Translations under genes and position numbers: made by a program
The notes under the pieces: generated by a model
Seen by the model: the letters and a program-made list of their open reading frames with translations, nothing else
What the model was told of the DNA's origin: nothing
Database searches by the model: none
From: Glutamicibacter arilaitensis Re117
Lineage (GTDB): Bacteria; Actinomycetota; Actinomycetes; Actinomycetales; Micrococcaceae
Assembly (NCBI RefSeq): GCF_000197735.1
Contig: NC_014550.1
Span: forward strand, 992,001-1,056,000
Direction: 5' to 3'
DNA length: 64,000 nt
Shown here: positions 41,757 through 50,934 of the stretch, in pieces
Position numbering within the stretch: position 1 is the stretch's first letter
Layout of the letters: the number at the start of each line of letters is the position of its first letter

Positions 41757-43100
41757 ATGAGCAGCAACTGGTCATTTGAAACCCGTCAGATCCACTCCGG
41801 CCAGACCCCGGATCCGACAACTGGAGCACGAGCTCTCCCTATTTTCCAGACCACTTCTTTCGTCTTCCCTAGCGCCAAGAGCGCTGCTGCGCGATTCGCG
41901 CTGCAAGAATTGGAGCCGATCTACACGCGTATCGGAAACCCGACGACCGACGCAGTGGAAACCCGCATTGCCGACCTTGAAGGCGGTGTCGGAGCACTGC
42001 TGCTCTCATCGGGACAGGCAGCAACCACCTTCGCCATCTTGAACTTGGCCGAAGCCGGCGACCACCTGGTTGCCAGCCCAAGCCTTTACGGCGGAACGCA
42101 GAACCTGCTCAAGCACACCCTGAAACGCCTGGGCATCGAGGTCACCTTCGTCTCTGATCCGGATAACCTCGATGAATGGCGTGCCGCCGTCCGCCCGAAC
42201 ACCAAGGCATTCTTCGGAGAGAGCATCTCCAATCCGCGTCAGGATGTCCTGAATATCGAGGACATTTCGGCCATCGCCCACGAAGCCGGCGTGCCGCTGC
42301 TGGTGGACAACACCCTGGCCACCCCGTACCTGATCCGCCCGATTGAGTGGGGCGCGGATATCGTGATCCACTCGGCTACCAAATTCCTTGGCGGCCACGG
42401 AAATGCCATCGCAGGCGTCATCGTGGATTCGGGCAAATTCGACTTCGGCAAGGATGCGGAACGCTTCCCAGGATTCAACACCCCGGATGAGTCCTACAAC
42501 GGCCTGGTCTTCGCCCGCGACCTGGGTGTCAATGGCATCCTGGGCGCGAATCTGGCCTACATCCTCAAGGCCCGTGTGCAGCTGCTGCGCGACTTGGGCG
42601 CCTCGGTTGCACCGTTCAATGCTTTCCTGATCGCCCAGGGGCTGGAAACCTTGTCGCTGCGCATTGAGCGCCACGGCCAGAACGCCGTCGAGGTTGCCAA
42701 CTGGCTCGAAGCCCGCGGCGAAGTGCGCAAGGTTGCTTACGCAGGCCTGAAGTCCTCGCCTTGGTACGAGCGTGCGCAGAAGTACAGCGACCAGGGCGCT
42801 GGCTCGGTCATCGCCTTCGAATTGGAAGGCGGCTCAGAAGCAGGCCAGGCCTTCGTCGACGCGCTGGTGCTGCACTCCAACGTGGCGAATATCGGCGACG
42901 TGCGCTCCTTGGTCATCCACCCGGCCTCCACGACCCACGCGCAGCTTTCCGAGGCCGAGCAGGTTGCCGCTGGCGTCAGCCCGGGACTGGTGCGCCTGAG
43001 CGTTGGGCTGGAGAACATCAAGGACATTCTGGCCGATTTGGAACTGGGCTTCGCAGCTGTCGGCGCCCTTGAGAACAAGGAACTGCAGGAAACTCTCTAG
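41757..43100 (+). CDS. metY: O-acetylhomoserine aminocarboxypropyltransferase
   Basis: A 447-aa PLP enzyme that makes homocysteine from O-acetyl-L-homoserine and sulfide. Features are the TRQIHSGQTPDPTTGARA start, SSGQAATTFAILNLAEAGD, PLP-binding LLVDNTLATPYL and the Schiff-base lysine K209 in VIHSATKFLGGHG. The ATG at 41757 follows TTGGAGG; an in-frame ATG at 41733 lies before that site. It lies downstream of the SAM-IV riboswitch and 2 bases before metX. Confidence 0.96.
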   Translation: MSSNWSFETRQIHSGQTPDPTTGARALPIFQTTSFVFPSAKSAAARFALQELEPIYTRIGNPTTDAVETRIADLEGGVGALLLSSGQAATTFAILNLAEAGDHLVASPSLYGGTQNLLKHTLKRLGIEVTFVSDPDNLDEWRAAVRPNTKAFFGESISNPRQDVLNIEDISAIAHEAGVPLLVDNTLATPYLIRPIEWGADIVIHSATKFLGGHGNAIAGVIVDSGKFDFGKDAERFPGFNTPDESYNGLVFARDLGVNGILGANLAYILKARVQLLRDLGASVAPFNAFLIAQGLETLSLRIERHGQNAVEVANWLEARGEVRKVAYAGLKSSPWYERAQKYSDQGAGSVIAFELEGGSEAGQAFVDALVLHSNVANIGDVRSLVIHPASTTHAQLSEAEQVAAGVSPGLVRLSVGLENIKDILADLELGFAAVGALENKELQETL

Positions 43101-43102
43101 GC

Positions 43103-44248
43103 ATGGCATCCATTGTGACTACTGAAGATACTCTTCGCGCCGAAGAGCTCGCTGGCGGACAAGACGGCATTTTGCGTCGTAGTTCCGTGGGGGAGCACCG
43201 CTTTGAATTTGGCGGATACCTTCCCGAGGTGGAGCTGGGCTTTGAAACCTGGGGAACCCTTGCTGCCGACGGTTCCAACGCGGTACTGGTGATGCATGCA
43301 CTGACCGGTGACGCGCACGTTGCCCAAGGCGATTCGCAAAGCGACGGCTGGTGGGAAGGTTTCGTGGGCCCTGGCGCCACGATTGACACCAATGAGTACT
43401 TCGTCGTGTCCATCAACATGGTGGGCGGTTGCAATGGATCCACCGGCCCGGCGTCCCTGGATGAGCAAGCCGTGCCCTACGGTTCGCGCTTCCCGTTCGT
43501 GACCATCAAGGACTCGGTGCGCCTCGAAGCGCGTCTGGCCAAGCAGCTGGGAATTGATTCCTGGCATGCGGTCATCGGTGGTTCGATGGGCGGGGCGCGT
43601 GCTCTGGAGTACGCGGTGCAGTTCCCGCAGCAGGTGAAGAATCTGGTGGTGATGGCATCCAGCGCGCAGGCAACTGCCGAGCAAATCGCCTTCGCCCAGG
43701 TGCAGACCCAGTCCATCCGCTTGGATCCGCACTTCTGCAATGGCGATTACTACGGCAATGAGGCCCGCCCGGACGCTGGTCTGGGTTTGGCCCGCCGCCT
43801 GGCCCACATCACCTATCGTTCTGAAGCCGAGCTCGAAACCCGTTTCTCGCGCAACCCGCAAGAAGGCGAGAAGCCAACGGGCCAGCTCGACGGAGCGCGT
43901 GGGCGTTACCAGGTGGAAAGCTATTTGGATCACCAAGCCAGCAAGCTGGTGAATCGCTTTGATGCCAACAGCTATCTCGTGCTCACCGAAGCGCTGATGA
44001 GCCACGATGTGGCTCGCGGCCATGAATCCTTGGAAGCTGCGTTGGCCCGCTTGGCGAAAGTCAACGTGGTAGTTGCAGCGGTGACCAGTGACCGCCTGTA
44101 CTTCCCAGTGCAGTCGGTGAAACTGGCTTCGTCGCTGGCCAAGCCGAAGCCTGTGCACTACATTGATTCGCCCATCGGACATGATGGCTTCCTGACCGAT
44201 GCCAAGCAGCTCGATGGAGTCCTTCGGACGTTGGTATTCGGAGACTGA
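43103..44248 (+). CDS. metX: Homoserine O-acetyltransferase
   Basis: A 381-aa alpha/beta-hydrolase-fold enzyme that makes O-acetyl-L-homoserine from homoserine and acetyl-CoA, feeding MetY. The nucleophile is S161 in VIGGSMGGARAL; the triad is completed by Asp in AAVTSDRLYFP and His in SPIGHDGFL. Conserved MHALTGDAHV and NMVGGCNGSTGPAS are present. It is in an operon with metY under the SAM riboswitch. A strong terminator follows. Confidence 0.97.
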   Translation: MASIVTTEDTLRAEELAGGQDGILRRSSVGEHRFEFGGYLPEVELGFETWGTLAADGSNAVLVMHALTGDAHVAQGDSQSDGWWEGFVGPGATIDTNEYFVVSINMVGGCNGSTGPASLDEQAVPYGSRFPFVTIKDSVRLEARLAKQLGIDSWHAVIGGSMGGARALEYAVQFPQQVKNLVVMASSAQATAEQIAFAQVQTQSIRLDPHFCNGDYYGNEARPDAGLGLARRLAHITYRSEAELETRFSRNPQEGEKPTGQLDGARGRYQVESYLDHQASKLVNRFDANSYLVLTEALMSHDVARGHESLEAALARLAKVNVVVAAVTSDRLYFPVQSVKLASSLAKPKPVHYIDSPIGHDGFLTDAKQLDGVLRTLVFGD

Positions 44249-44276
44249 TCATCGGCCGCGTAGCCGTATCGCTTGT

Positions 44277-44326
44277 AAAGCCAGAAGCAGTTCCACCAGT
44301 TATCGGTGGAACTGCTTCTGGCTTTT
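44277..44326 (+). terminator. Strong intrinsic terminator after metYX
   Basis: AAAGCCAGAAGCAGTTCCACC pairs perfectly with its complement over a 7-base loop and ends in TTTT. On the minus strand the A-run gives a U-tract too, so it also ends the convergent SGNH hydrolase gene, which stops 6 bases away. Confidence 0.92.
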
Positions 44327-44331
44327 ACTAG

Positions 44332-45189
44332 CTAATTTGCGCTGTCGCCTGCACCGAGGGAATCATTGGGCATGGTGTTCGCAAATGGTGCAGCCGAAGG
44401 ACGTTTCGCGGTGATGCCATCGCCGGAGGACTGGTGGCGCAAACGGCGCAATACCCACGGCGCCAGATGCTCGCGTGCCCACTGCAGATCTTCCTTGCGG
44501 GCTTCTCGCCAGCTGCGCTGCTCGACAACCGGGGCGATTTCGGTATCCAGCTGATGCGGGACATTCAGCGAGTCCAAGGCCATGGCGGCAATGCGCTGGT
44601 GGCCGATAGGGGAGAAGTGCAGGCGGTCCGGTGCCCACATCTGGGACTGGTGCAGCTCCTGCAGAGCCCACATATCCGCAACGATGGCGTCATGGCGTGC
44701 GGCTACGGTGCGCACGTTTTCGTTGTAGATTGCCACCTTGCCGCGGATGCTTCCAAGGACCGGGGTATCGCGGATATCGGGTCCGGTGAACAGCAGGAGC
44801 GTGGCGCCGGTGGAGGTGAGCTTGGCTACCGCGTTATCGAGGATGTCGGCAATCTTGTCGGGGTCGCCGCCAGGGCGCAGTACGTCGTTGCCGCCGGCGC
44901 AGAGGGAGATCAGATCAGGCTTCAGCTCAATGCAAGGATCAAGCTGCTCGGAAACGATTTGCCCGATGAGCCGCCCACGAATCGCGAGATTGGCATATGC
45001 GAAGTCCGGAACCGTGCTGCTCAGTTCATGTGCCAAGCGATCGGCCCAGCCAAGATGCCGGCCAACGTTTGCGGGATCCGGGTCCCCAATGCCTTCGGTG
45101 AAGGAGTCTCCGATGGCGACATAGCGGCGCCATGGATGGGCTGGGGTTTCTAGGGATTCTGTTGATTCAGGAGAAAATTCGTTTGGCAC
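44332..45189 (-). CDS. SGNH/GDSL hydrolase
   Basis: A 285-aa serine esterase/lipase-type enzyme. Block I is YVAIGDSFTEGIGD (S29), block II reads ANLAIRGRLIGQIV, block III LISLCAGGNDVLRPG, and block V DRLHFSPIGHQRIA with the catalytic Asp and His. No signal peptide, so it is cytoplasmic. A C-terminal extension of about 80 residues is rich in Arg and Trp (WREARKEDLQWAREHLAPWV). Such genes are common single-copy esterases in Arthrobacter. Confidence 0.92.
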   Translation of the reverse strand: MPNEFSPESTESLETPAHPWRRYVAIGDSFTEGIGDPDPANVGRHLGWADRLAHELSSTVPDFAYANLAIRGRLIGQIVSEQLDPCIELKPDLISLCAGGNDVLRPGGDPDKIADILDNAVAKLTSTGATLLLFTGPDIRDTPVLGSIRGKVAIYNENVRTVAARHDAIVADMWALQELHQSQMWAPDRLHFSPIGHQRIAAMALDSLNVPHQLDTEIAPVVEQRSWREARKEDLQWAREHLAPWVLRRLRHQSSGDGITAKRPSAAPFANTMPNDSLGAGDSAN

Positions 45190-45257
45190 GAATCTATTGT
45201 TACCAATGGGTAACTTCTAGTCAATCATTCTCAAGGATGATTCCTGGGGCTGCTGCG

Positions 45258-45674
45258 CTACTCACTCAGCGCGTCCCGGCGAGCCTGCAAGTACTCATCG
45301 CGGGTAATGACTCCACGCGAGTGCAGGGATTCAAGTTCGGATAGCTTATCTTCAAGGGATTTTTTCGGTGCAAGCATGGCTGAATTGGCCGCCCTTGCCA
45401 TCAGTTCGGTTTCCATCGTGAGTGGATCGAAGCCGGCACTCTTGGCCTTGCGGTAGTTTCGGACGCTGACGAAGATGATGAATCCGAGGACGGCCACAAA
45501 AAGGATGCCAAACAGGGGAAGTCCGATGGAAAATACAGTGTCTGCGCTCTCGTAGGGCGACGACGTGTTTCCAAGGTCGGATTCGATATATCCGAATTCT
45601 TCGATATACCCGAAGTCTTCGAGATCCTCGGGTGCAAGCCCGGGCAGTGCGATGCGGTATTCAATTTTTCCCAT
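45258..45674 (-). CDS. SHOCT-domain membrane protein
   Basis: A 138-aa protein: an N-terminal extracytoplasmic part with a tandem FGYIEEFGYIES duplication, one TM helix (about residues 45-68, VFSIGLPLFGILFVAVLGFI) and a cytoplasmic tail. The C-terminal SHOCT motif reads LEDKLSELESLHSRGVITRD. SHOCT segments act in oligomerisation. No clear operon partner. Confidence 0.8.
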   Translation of the reverse strand: MGKIEYRIALPGLAPEDLEDFGYIEEFGYIESDLGNTSSPYESADTVFSIGLPLFGILFVAVLGFIIFVSVRNYRKAKSAGFDPLTMETELMARAANSAMLAPKKSLEDKLSELESLHSRGVITRDEYLQARRDALSE

Positions 45675-45876
45675 GGAGCTTTTCTCTCAATCGGACTTCG
45701 TCGCGTCCGGTGCGGGCGCGTTTCCAGTGGCCGTGATGCCATGGGATTAGCTAAGCATGAAAAGTTCAAAAAACTAGGGAATTTTTGAAGATTTATTATT
45801 TTGTAACATGTCACCTTATAAATGTGTGATCCTCCAACAAATTTTGTGACGAGGAGTGAATACTACATCGCGCCCG

Positions 45877-45937
45877 CTTGTGTCACCCTATTGACACAAG
45901 TCGGTGATATTGCTTGTATTGGTCTAGTGGTACAAGC
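45877..45937 (+). promoter_or_regulatory. Promoter with two dyads before the membrane-protein/gntR operon
   Basis: CTTGTGTCA-CCCTAT-TGACACAAG (45877-45900) is a perfect 9-bp dyad containing a TTGACA -35 box at 45891-45896. About 17 bases on, TTGTAT is a candidate -10, inside a second dyad, GCTTGTA-N12-TACAAGC (45912-45937). Nested operators of this kind fit autoregulation by the GntR protein at the end of the operon. The rest of the 302-bp gap upstream is AT-rich and shows no gene. Confidence 0.65.
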
Positions 45938-45976
45938 GGAAAGCTGCCTGCCTTCCCAATCTCGAAGGGAACGACG

Positions 45977-47038
45977 ATGAGTAATCTATTGCCGATTATC
46001 GTGATCGTTGGAATCGGAATTGTCCTTGTCGCGTTGACTCGACGCGGAGTGCTTTCGCAACGACGCGCACACCTCACGCTGCAATCCAGGGAAGCCTCGG
46101 GACCTGATAGGGAATTGGTGCTTCGAATACTCCGGGCAATCAGGACCCGCAATCTCACTGCAGTCGGAGCAGCAGTTCTTGGCGTTGTCCTGGCAGTTGT
46201 CGTGCATCAGGGTTTCACCAAAGCAGCGGGATTGCCCTTGGTTCTCGCGCCTGGGGCGGCGGGGGTCCTTTCTACGCTGGTATTTCTGTGGTGGCCGCTT
46301 CCCCATGAAGCCAGAAGCACCTCGCAGCTGAAGCATGACCAAATCTGTGCAGACCTGACGCCGCGAACCAAGGGGATGTTTGGCCCCGGCTGGGGAGTTG
46401 CTCTTCCAAGCGTGCTTTCGGCAATAACCGTCGTGGGGTTGCTTCTCGGTGGCATTTTTTCGTCGCCGGACGAGCGAGGACTCTACCGCCAGTTGCACTA
46501 CGTCACGCATAGCGGAGCGTCAATAGATGCGAATTCGGTGGTTACCGAAAACTTGGTTGGATACGGAAGCAGTGGGCCATTCCCGGGCTGGTACTACGGG
46601 ATCCCGGTGGGAGCGGTAGTGGTGCTCGGGTACATGCTGACGATGTGGGCGCTCAATAGCAACGTCCGGCGGCCCAGCCTGCGCAGCTTGGAGCTGCGCG
46701 AATTCGACAAGGCGGTTCGTACCCATAACGGATACGTGCTCAGTACCGGATTCAGCGCACTACTCTGTTTCCAATTGGTTCCACTGCTGGCCATGGCCGC
46801 CATCTCGACCTATGGGGCTTCCTATAACGCCATTTACGAGGTGGGGCAGAGGTTTGACGCGGGTGCCGACATATTCCGCGATCCCTGGCTAGCGACGCTC
46901 GGATGGACCATGGGTGGCCTGTGCATGTTGCTTTTGATTATTGGCGTCCTGCTTCTTGGGCATCTCGTTGGGTGGATGGCAGCTGCCTACGGAACCGAAG
47001 TCCAGCACCAATCCAAGGGTAGGGAGATGCCGGCATGA
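45977..47038 (+). CDS. Multi-TM membrane protein
   Basis: A 353-aa integral membrane protein with about six to seven hydrophobic segments (near residues 4-20, 54-70, 75-100, 128-150, 195-215, 255-280 and 300-330) and no family I can name. The ATG at 45977 follows GAAGGGAA. Its stop overlaps the start of the gntR gene (ATGA), so the two are a coupled operon. In YtrA-type systems the regulator usually sits with transporter subunits, suggesting a transport or envelope role, but no ATPase is present. Confidence 0.75.
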   Translation: MSNLLPIIVIVGIGIVLVALTRRGVLSQRRAHLTLQSREASGPDRELVLRILRAIRTRNLTAVGAAVLGVVLAVVVHQGFTKAAGLPLVLAPGAAGVLSTLVFLWWPLPHEARSTSQLKHDQICADLTPRTKGMFGPGWGVALPSVLSAITVVGLLLGGIFSSPDERGLYRQLHYVTHSGASIDANSVVTENLVGYGSSGPFPGWYYGIPVGAVVVLGYMLTMWALNSNVRRPSLRSLELREFDKAVRTHNGYVLSTGFSALLCFQLVPLLAMAAISTYGASYNAIYEVGQRFDAGADIFRDPWLATLGWTMGGLCMLLLIIGVLLLGHLVGWMAAAYGTEVQHQSKGREMPA

Positions 47039-47397
47039 TCACGCTGGAATCGGCTCACCCAGCGGGGCCTTCAGAACAGATCAGAGCTCAGCTTGCTGCC
47101 ATGATTCGTAGCGGTGAACTGGCAGAAGACGCGAAGTTGCCTACAGTGCGACAGTTGGCCGGCGATCTTCGAGTGGCGGTCGGCACGGTGGCTAAGGCCT
47201 ACAAGGAACTGGAAGCCGCCGGACTGGTTCGCACCGGCCGTGCCAATGGCACCCGAGTGAACGCCGGACACATGCTGGCACCAAGGCTGCTATCGGATGC
47301 CAGGGTATTGGCATCCAGCGCGAAGGAATCGGGAATGGGCCTGGAAGAACTGCAGAATCTCGTCGAGGCGGCATGGAAGTCAGCCCAGGCAACTTAG
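47035..47397 (+). CDS. GntR-family regulator, YtrA subfamily
   Basis: A 120-aa regulator. The GntR winged HTH (EQIRAQLAAMIRSGELAEDA, LPTVRQLAGDLRVAVGTVAK, YKELEAAGLVRTGRANGTRV) is followed by a short helical tail of about 40 residues. That is the YtrA subfamily layout without a ligand domain. It is coupled to the membrane-protein gene by ATGA overlap. Likely represses its own operon through the dyads at 45877-45937. Confidence 0.9.
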   Translation: MITLESAHPAGPSEQIRAQLAAMIRSGELAEDAKLPTVRQLAGDLRVAVGTVAKAYKELEAAGLVRTGRANGTRVNAGHMLAPRLLSDARVLASSAKESGMGLEELQNLVEAAWKSAQAT

Positions 47398-47470
47398 CGG
47401 GCGGAACCAGCGCTCAGTGCTTTTCAGGGCACTTATCCAATTACGCGGTCTTCGATAGTCTTGGGTCACT

Positions 47471-48121
47471 ATGACTAACCAAGAACATGCGCCGGTGGCC
47501 ATCATCTCCCGTAACGACGAAACCCGCCTGGGAACTCCGCTGCTGGTGTTCCTGCACGGCTATGGTTCGAACGAGCAAGACCTCATGGGGCTCTCGCAGC
47601 ACTTGCCTGAAGAATTCACTTACCTCTCGGTCCGTGCACCGCTGCAGGCAGGCCCGGGCTACAGCTGGTTCCCGCTGACCCAGGAAATCGACTACTCCAT
47701 CGACGCGGTGGCGCACAGCGTCCAAGCGCTCTGGGTCCTGCTAGAGCCTTTGGCCCAGCAGCATTCCTCGGTGACCTTGCTTGGTTTCTCCCAAGGCATG
47801 GCGATGGCCACCTCGCTGGCCCGCTACCAGCGCGATTCCATTGACGCTGTGGTGGGACTTTCGGGATTCGCGGTGGATCCGCAGCCATTGGAGATTTTTG
47901 ACGATGCGAAGCTGGAGGAATATCCACTGCCGATGTTCTGGGGCCGGGACTTGGCAGATCCGGTGATCACCCAGGACAAGATCGAGTACACCTTGGCTTG
48001 GGTTCCGAAGCACACCGAACTGACCAGCGAAACTTATCCGCAGATTGGCCATTCGGTGTGCATGGAAGAACTGCAGGACGTTGCCGAATTCCTCAACACG
48101 GTCGTCCTGAAGAAAAACTAG
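47471..48121 (+). CDS. Carboxylesterase/phospholipase-type hydrolase
   Basis: A 216-aa alpha/beta hydrolase of the Abhydrolase_2 family. The oxyanion region is LLVFLHGYGSNEQDLMGLSQ, the nucleophile S107 lies in LLGFSQGMAMATSL, an Asp candidate in GRDLADPVITQDK, and His in YPQIGHSVCMEEL. No signal peptide. The stop is immediately next to the end of the convergent S4 gene. Confidence 0.9.
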   Translation: MTNQEHAPVAIISRNDETRLGTPLLVFLHGYGSNEQDLMGLSQHLPEEFTYLSVRAPLQAGPGYSWFPLTQEIDYSIDAVAHSVQALWVLLEPLAQQHSSVTLLGFSQGMAMATSLARYQRDSIDAVVGLSGFAVDPQPLEIFDDAKLEEYPLPMFWGRDLADPVITQDKIEYTLAWVPKHTELTSETYPQIGHSVCMEELQDVAEFLNTVVLKKN

Positions 48122-48352
48122 CTACTGCTGGGCGGTGACTTTCACGCATTCACCGTTCACGCACACCACGTCGCCGGGGCGGATCTGCGCCCCGCGGCGG
48201 GTATCCACCTGGCCATTGACGGTGACAATTCCGTCGGAAATCATTTCCTTGGCGTGGATGCCGTCCTCAGCCAGGGAAGCAAGCTTGAGCAGCTGGCCCA
48301 AGCGAATGGACTCGTCACGGATTTCTAGGTCAAAAGCTTCATTGGCACTCAT
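48122..48352 (-). CDS. S4-domain RNA-binding protein (YbcJ-like)
   Basis: A 76-79-aa protein consisting of one S4 RNA-binding domain. It contains IRLGQLLKLASLAEDGIHAKEMISDG, with VTVNGQVDTRRGAQIRPGD as the RNA-contact loop. Probably cytoplasmic and ribosome- or tRNA-associated. ATGs at 48352 and 48361 are both possible; the longer one lies almost on top of its own GGGA site. Confidence 0.85.
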   Translation of the reverse strand: MSANEAFDLEIRDESIRLGQLLKLASLAEDGIHAKEMISDGIVTVNGQVDTRRGAQIRPGDVVCVNGECVKVTAQQ

Positions 48353-48532
48353 GGCTTCCATTCTTCCCTAAATATGCTGCTTTCAACGCGAATATCGGCC
48401 AAAGGCGTGGAAGTTCACGTCAGCGTTACCTGATTTCGCTTCGTTTGCAGGCCATGGAACCGATACCCTTGAAAGGTATGTATTTTTCTACGGACCGCAA
48501 CCAGCGGCCTCGTAATTTCCATTGGAGTTGAT

Positions 48533-49918
48533 ATGGCGCCACAGTCCAAGCTAGACCAGGTTATTTCCCTCGCAAAACGTCGAGGATTCGTATTCCAGGC
48601 TGGTGAAATCTACGGTGGTTCCCGTTCCGCGTGGGATTACGGTCCCCTGGGTACCGAACTGAAAGAAAACATCAAGCGCGAATGGTGGCAGAGCTTCGTC
48701 CGCGGCCGTGAAGACATGGTTGGCCTGGACTCCTCGATCATCCTGCCAAAGGCTGTGTGGGAAGCCTCCGGACACGTGGCAACCTTCACCGACCCGCTGG
48801 TCGAGTGCATCCAGTGCCACAAGCGCCACCGCCAGGATCACCTCATCGAGGCCTTCGAAGCCAAGAAGGGCCGCGCACCCAAGGATGGCATGAGCGAGAT
48901 CGCCTGCCCTGACTGCGGCACCAAGGGCCAGTTCACCGAACCACAGATGTTCTCCGGTCTGATGAAGACTTTCCTGGGCCCAGTGGATTCCGAGGCAGGT
49001 CTGGCATTCATGCGTCCAGAAACCGCACAGGGCATCTTCGTGAACTTCGCCAACGTGCTCACCGCCAGCCGCAAGAAGCCGCCATTTGGCATCGGCCAGA
49101 TCGGCAAGGCCTTCCGCAACGAAATCACCCCGGGCAACTTCATCTTCCGCACCCGCGAATTCGAACAGATGGAAATCGAGTTCTTCACCGCTCCAGAAGA
49201 TGCCCCGGCATTCTTCGACCAGTGGGTCAAGGACTGCTGGGCATGGTTCCTTGACCTTGGAATCAAGGAAGAGAACCTGCGCCAGTTCGACGTGCCAGAA
49301 GACGAGCGAGCACACTACTCGGCCGGCACCATCGACTTCGAGTACCGCTTCGGCTTCCAGGGCTCCGAATGGGGCGAGCTGATGGGCGTTGCCAACCGCA
49401 CCGACTACGACCTGTCGTCCCACGCGAAGGCTTCGGGCGCCGAGCTGTCCTACTTCAACCAGGCCACCGGCGAACGCTACACCCCATACGTGATCGAGCC
49501 TTCCTTCGGCCTGACCCGTTCCATGATGGCCTTCCTGGTCGATGCCTACACCGAGGACGAGGCACCGAACACCAAGGGCGGCGTGGACAAGCGCACCGTG
49601 CTGAAGATGGATCCGCGTCTGGCACCAGTCAAGGCCGCCGTGCTGCCGCTGAGCCGCAACGAGAACCTCTCGCCAAAGGCCAAGGACTTGGCTGCCGAGC
49701 TGCGCAAACGCTGGAACATCGACTTCGATGACGCCGGTGCCATTGGCCGCCGCTACCGCCGCCAGGATGAGATCGGCACCCCATTCTGCATCACCGTGGA
49801 CTTCGACACCCTCGATGACCAGGCCGTGACCATCCGCGAACGCGACACCATGGCCCAGGAACGCGTCTCCCTGGACCAGGTCACCGCCTACCTTTCCGAG
49901 CGTCTGAACGGAGCCTAG
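48533..49918 (+). CDS. glyS: Glycyl-tRNA synthetase (dimeric alpha2 type)
   Basis: A 461-aa class II aminoacyl-tRNA synthetase that charges tRNA-Gly. The N-terminus contains the GRGFVF-type [20 protein letters not shown] segment. Cys pairs ([16 protein letters not shown]) suggest a zinc-like insertion. Motif 2 is [20 protein letters not shown], motif 3 is [15 protein letters not shown], and a C-terminal anticodon-binding domain follows. A TTGGAG ribosome site precedes the ATG. The gene product is full length; the downstream acetyltransferase starts 6 bases after the stop. Confidence 0.97.
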   Translation: MAPQSKLDQVISLAKRRGFVFQAGEIYGGSRSAWDYGPLGTELKENIKREWWQSFVRGREDMVGLDSSIILPKAVWEASGHVATFTDPLVECIQCHKRHRQDHLIEAFEAKKGRAPKDGMSEIACPDCGTKGQFTEPQMFSGLMKTFLGPVDSEAGLAFMRPETAQGIFVNFANVLTASRKKPPFGIGQIGKAFRNEITPGNFIFRTREFEQMEIEFFTAPEDAPAFFDQWVKDCWAWFLDLGIKEENLRQFDVPEDERAHYSAGTIDFEYRFGFQGSEWGELMGVANRTDYDLSSHAKASGAELSYFNQATGERYTPYVIEPSFGLTRSMMAFLVDAYTEDEAPNTKGGVDKRTVLKMDPRLAPVKAAVLPLSRNENLSPKAKDLAAELRKRWNIDFDDAGAIGRRYRRQDEIGTPFCITVDFDTLDDQAVTIRERDTMAQERVSLDQVTAYLSERLNGA

Positions 49919-49924
49919 AGCCCG

Positions 49925-50854
49925 ATGAACGAACTGGAATTCCGCCCATGGCGCTCCGGGGATGACCTGCAGCTGCTGCAGATCTTCGGTGACCCGCGCT
50001 CGCCGCAGGCCCACCAGGACCGCACCATGCTGCGGGAGAACAGCGATGCGCCGTTCTCCCGCACGCTGGTAGCCACCATTGATGAAGTGGCTATCGGCGC
50101 CGGCGTGGTGTTCGCCTCTTCGCTGCACCCGCAGCGGCTATGGCTCTATGTCGAGGTGGCTGCCGAACAGCGCCGCACCGGCGTAGGCACCGCGCTGGTT
50201 CAGCAACTGCGCAAGCAGATCCCTGCGGGCCAGGCTACGGAGCTCAAGGCCCGCTATACCGTGACCGCCGGAGATCCGGCGGCCGCGGCGGCAGGCTTCT
50301 GCCAATCGCTGGGCCTGGGCGAAATCCAGGTCTCGCGCGATGTCATCCTGGAACCGGGTGCCTTGGCTGAACCGGTTTTCGACACCAATGACCGGGTGAT
50401 CGAGGACCTGTCCACCGGCAGCGTGGAATTGACCAAGCTGGTCATGGACTTCTACAACGCCGTGCACACCGATTGGGATCCGGCCAAGATGACCGTGGGT
50501 TCGGCCCAGAGGATGCTGCTCGACGAGCACACCGGTGCGCAGGGCGCGCTGGTGCTGCGCGACAAGCCCAAGCGCGATGGCGGCGTTCCGCTGGCCTTCG
50601 CCGTGAGCTACGTGCCGGCGCGTGAGAACGCCCCGACCGACGTGCTGGTAGGCCACAACCCTGCCTTCAGCGATGACGAAGTGGCCGAAGCGGTGCGCGA
50701 CATGGTCGCCATGCTCATCCACCAGTACCCGGTGAAGCTGGAAGTCGACTCGTCGATGTTCGTTCTCTCATCGTTGATCGATGCGTTGGCAGTGGTTGAC
50801 CAGGCCACCGTCATTTCCACCACGCATATCCTCGCCAGCGACGCGGCGAAGTAG
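49925..50854 (+). CDS. GNAT family N-acetyltransferase, two-domain
   Basis: A 309-aa protein. The N-terminal GNAT domain has acetyl-CoA loop LYVEVAAEQRRTGVGTALVQ. The C-terminal GNAT-like half (VEDLSTGSVELTKLVMDFYN-type segment, LVGHNPAFSDDEVAEAV) is degenerate. It may resemble mycothiol-synthase-style tandem folds, but the sequence is not MshD. It is co-transcribed with glyS (6-base gap) and ends at a terminator. Substrate unknown. Confidence 0.82.
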   Translation: MNELEFRPWRSGDDLQLLQIFGDPRSPQAHQDRTMLRENSDAPFSRTLVATIDEVAIGAGVVFASSLHPQRLWLYVEVAAEQRRTGVGTALVQQLRKQIPAGQATELKARYTVTAGDPAAAAAGFCQSLGLGEIQVSRDVILEPGALAEPVFDTNDRVIEDLSTGSVELTKLVMDFYNAVHTDWDPAKMTVGSAQRMLLDEHTGAQGALVLRDKPKRDGGVPLAFAVSYVPARENAPTDVLVGHNPAFSDDEVAEAVRDMVAMLIHQYPVKLEVDSSMFVLSSLIDALAVVDQATVISTTHILASDAAK

Positions 50855-50859
50855 TGCAA

Positions 50860-50897
50860 GCAAAGACGGGACTCGCCTAGCGGGTCCCGTCTTTTGC
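50860..50897 (+). terminator. Intrinsic terminator after glyS operon
   Basis: GCAAAGACGGGAC pairs with GTCCCGTCTTTTGC over a 10-base loop, with T-rich 3' side. It begins 6 bases after the acetyltransferase stop. Confidence 0.85.
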
Positions 50898-50934
50898 CAT
50901 TTCCACTCAGACTTCTCCTCTTGAAAGAACACCG

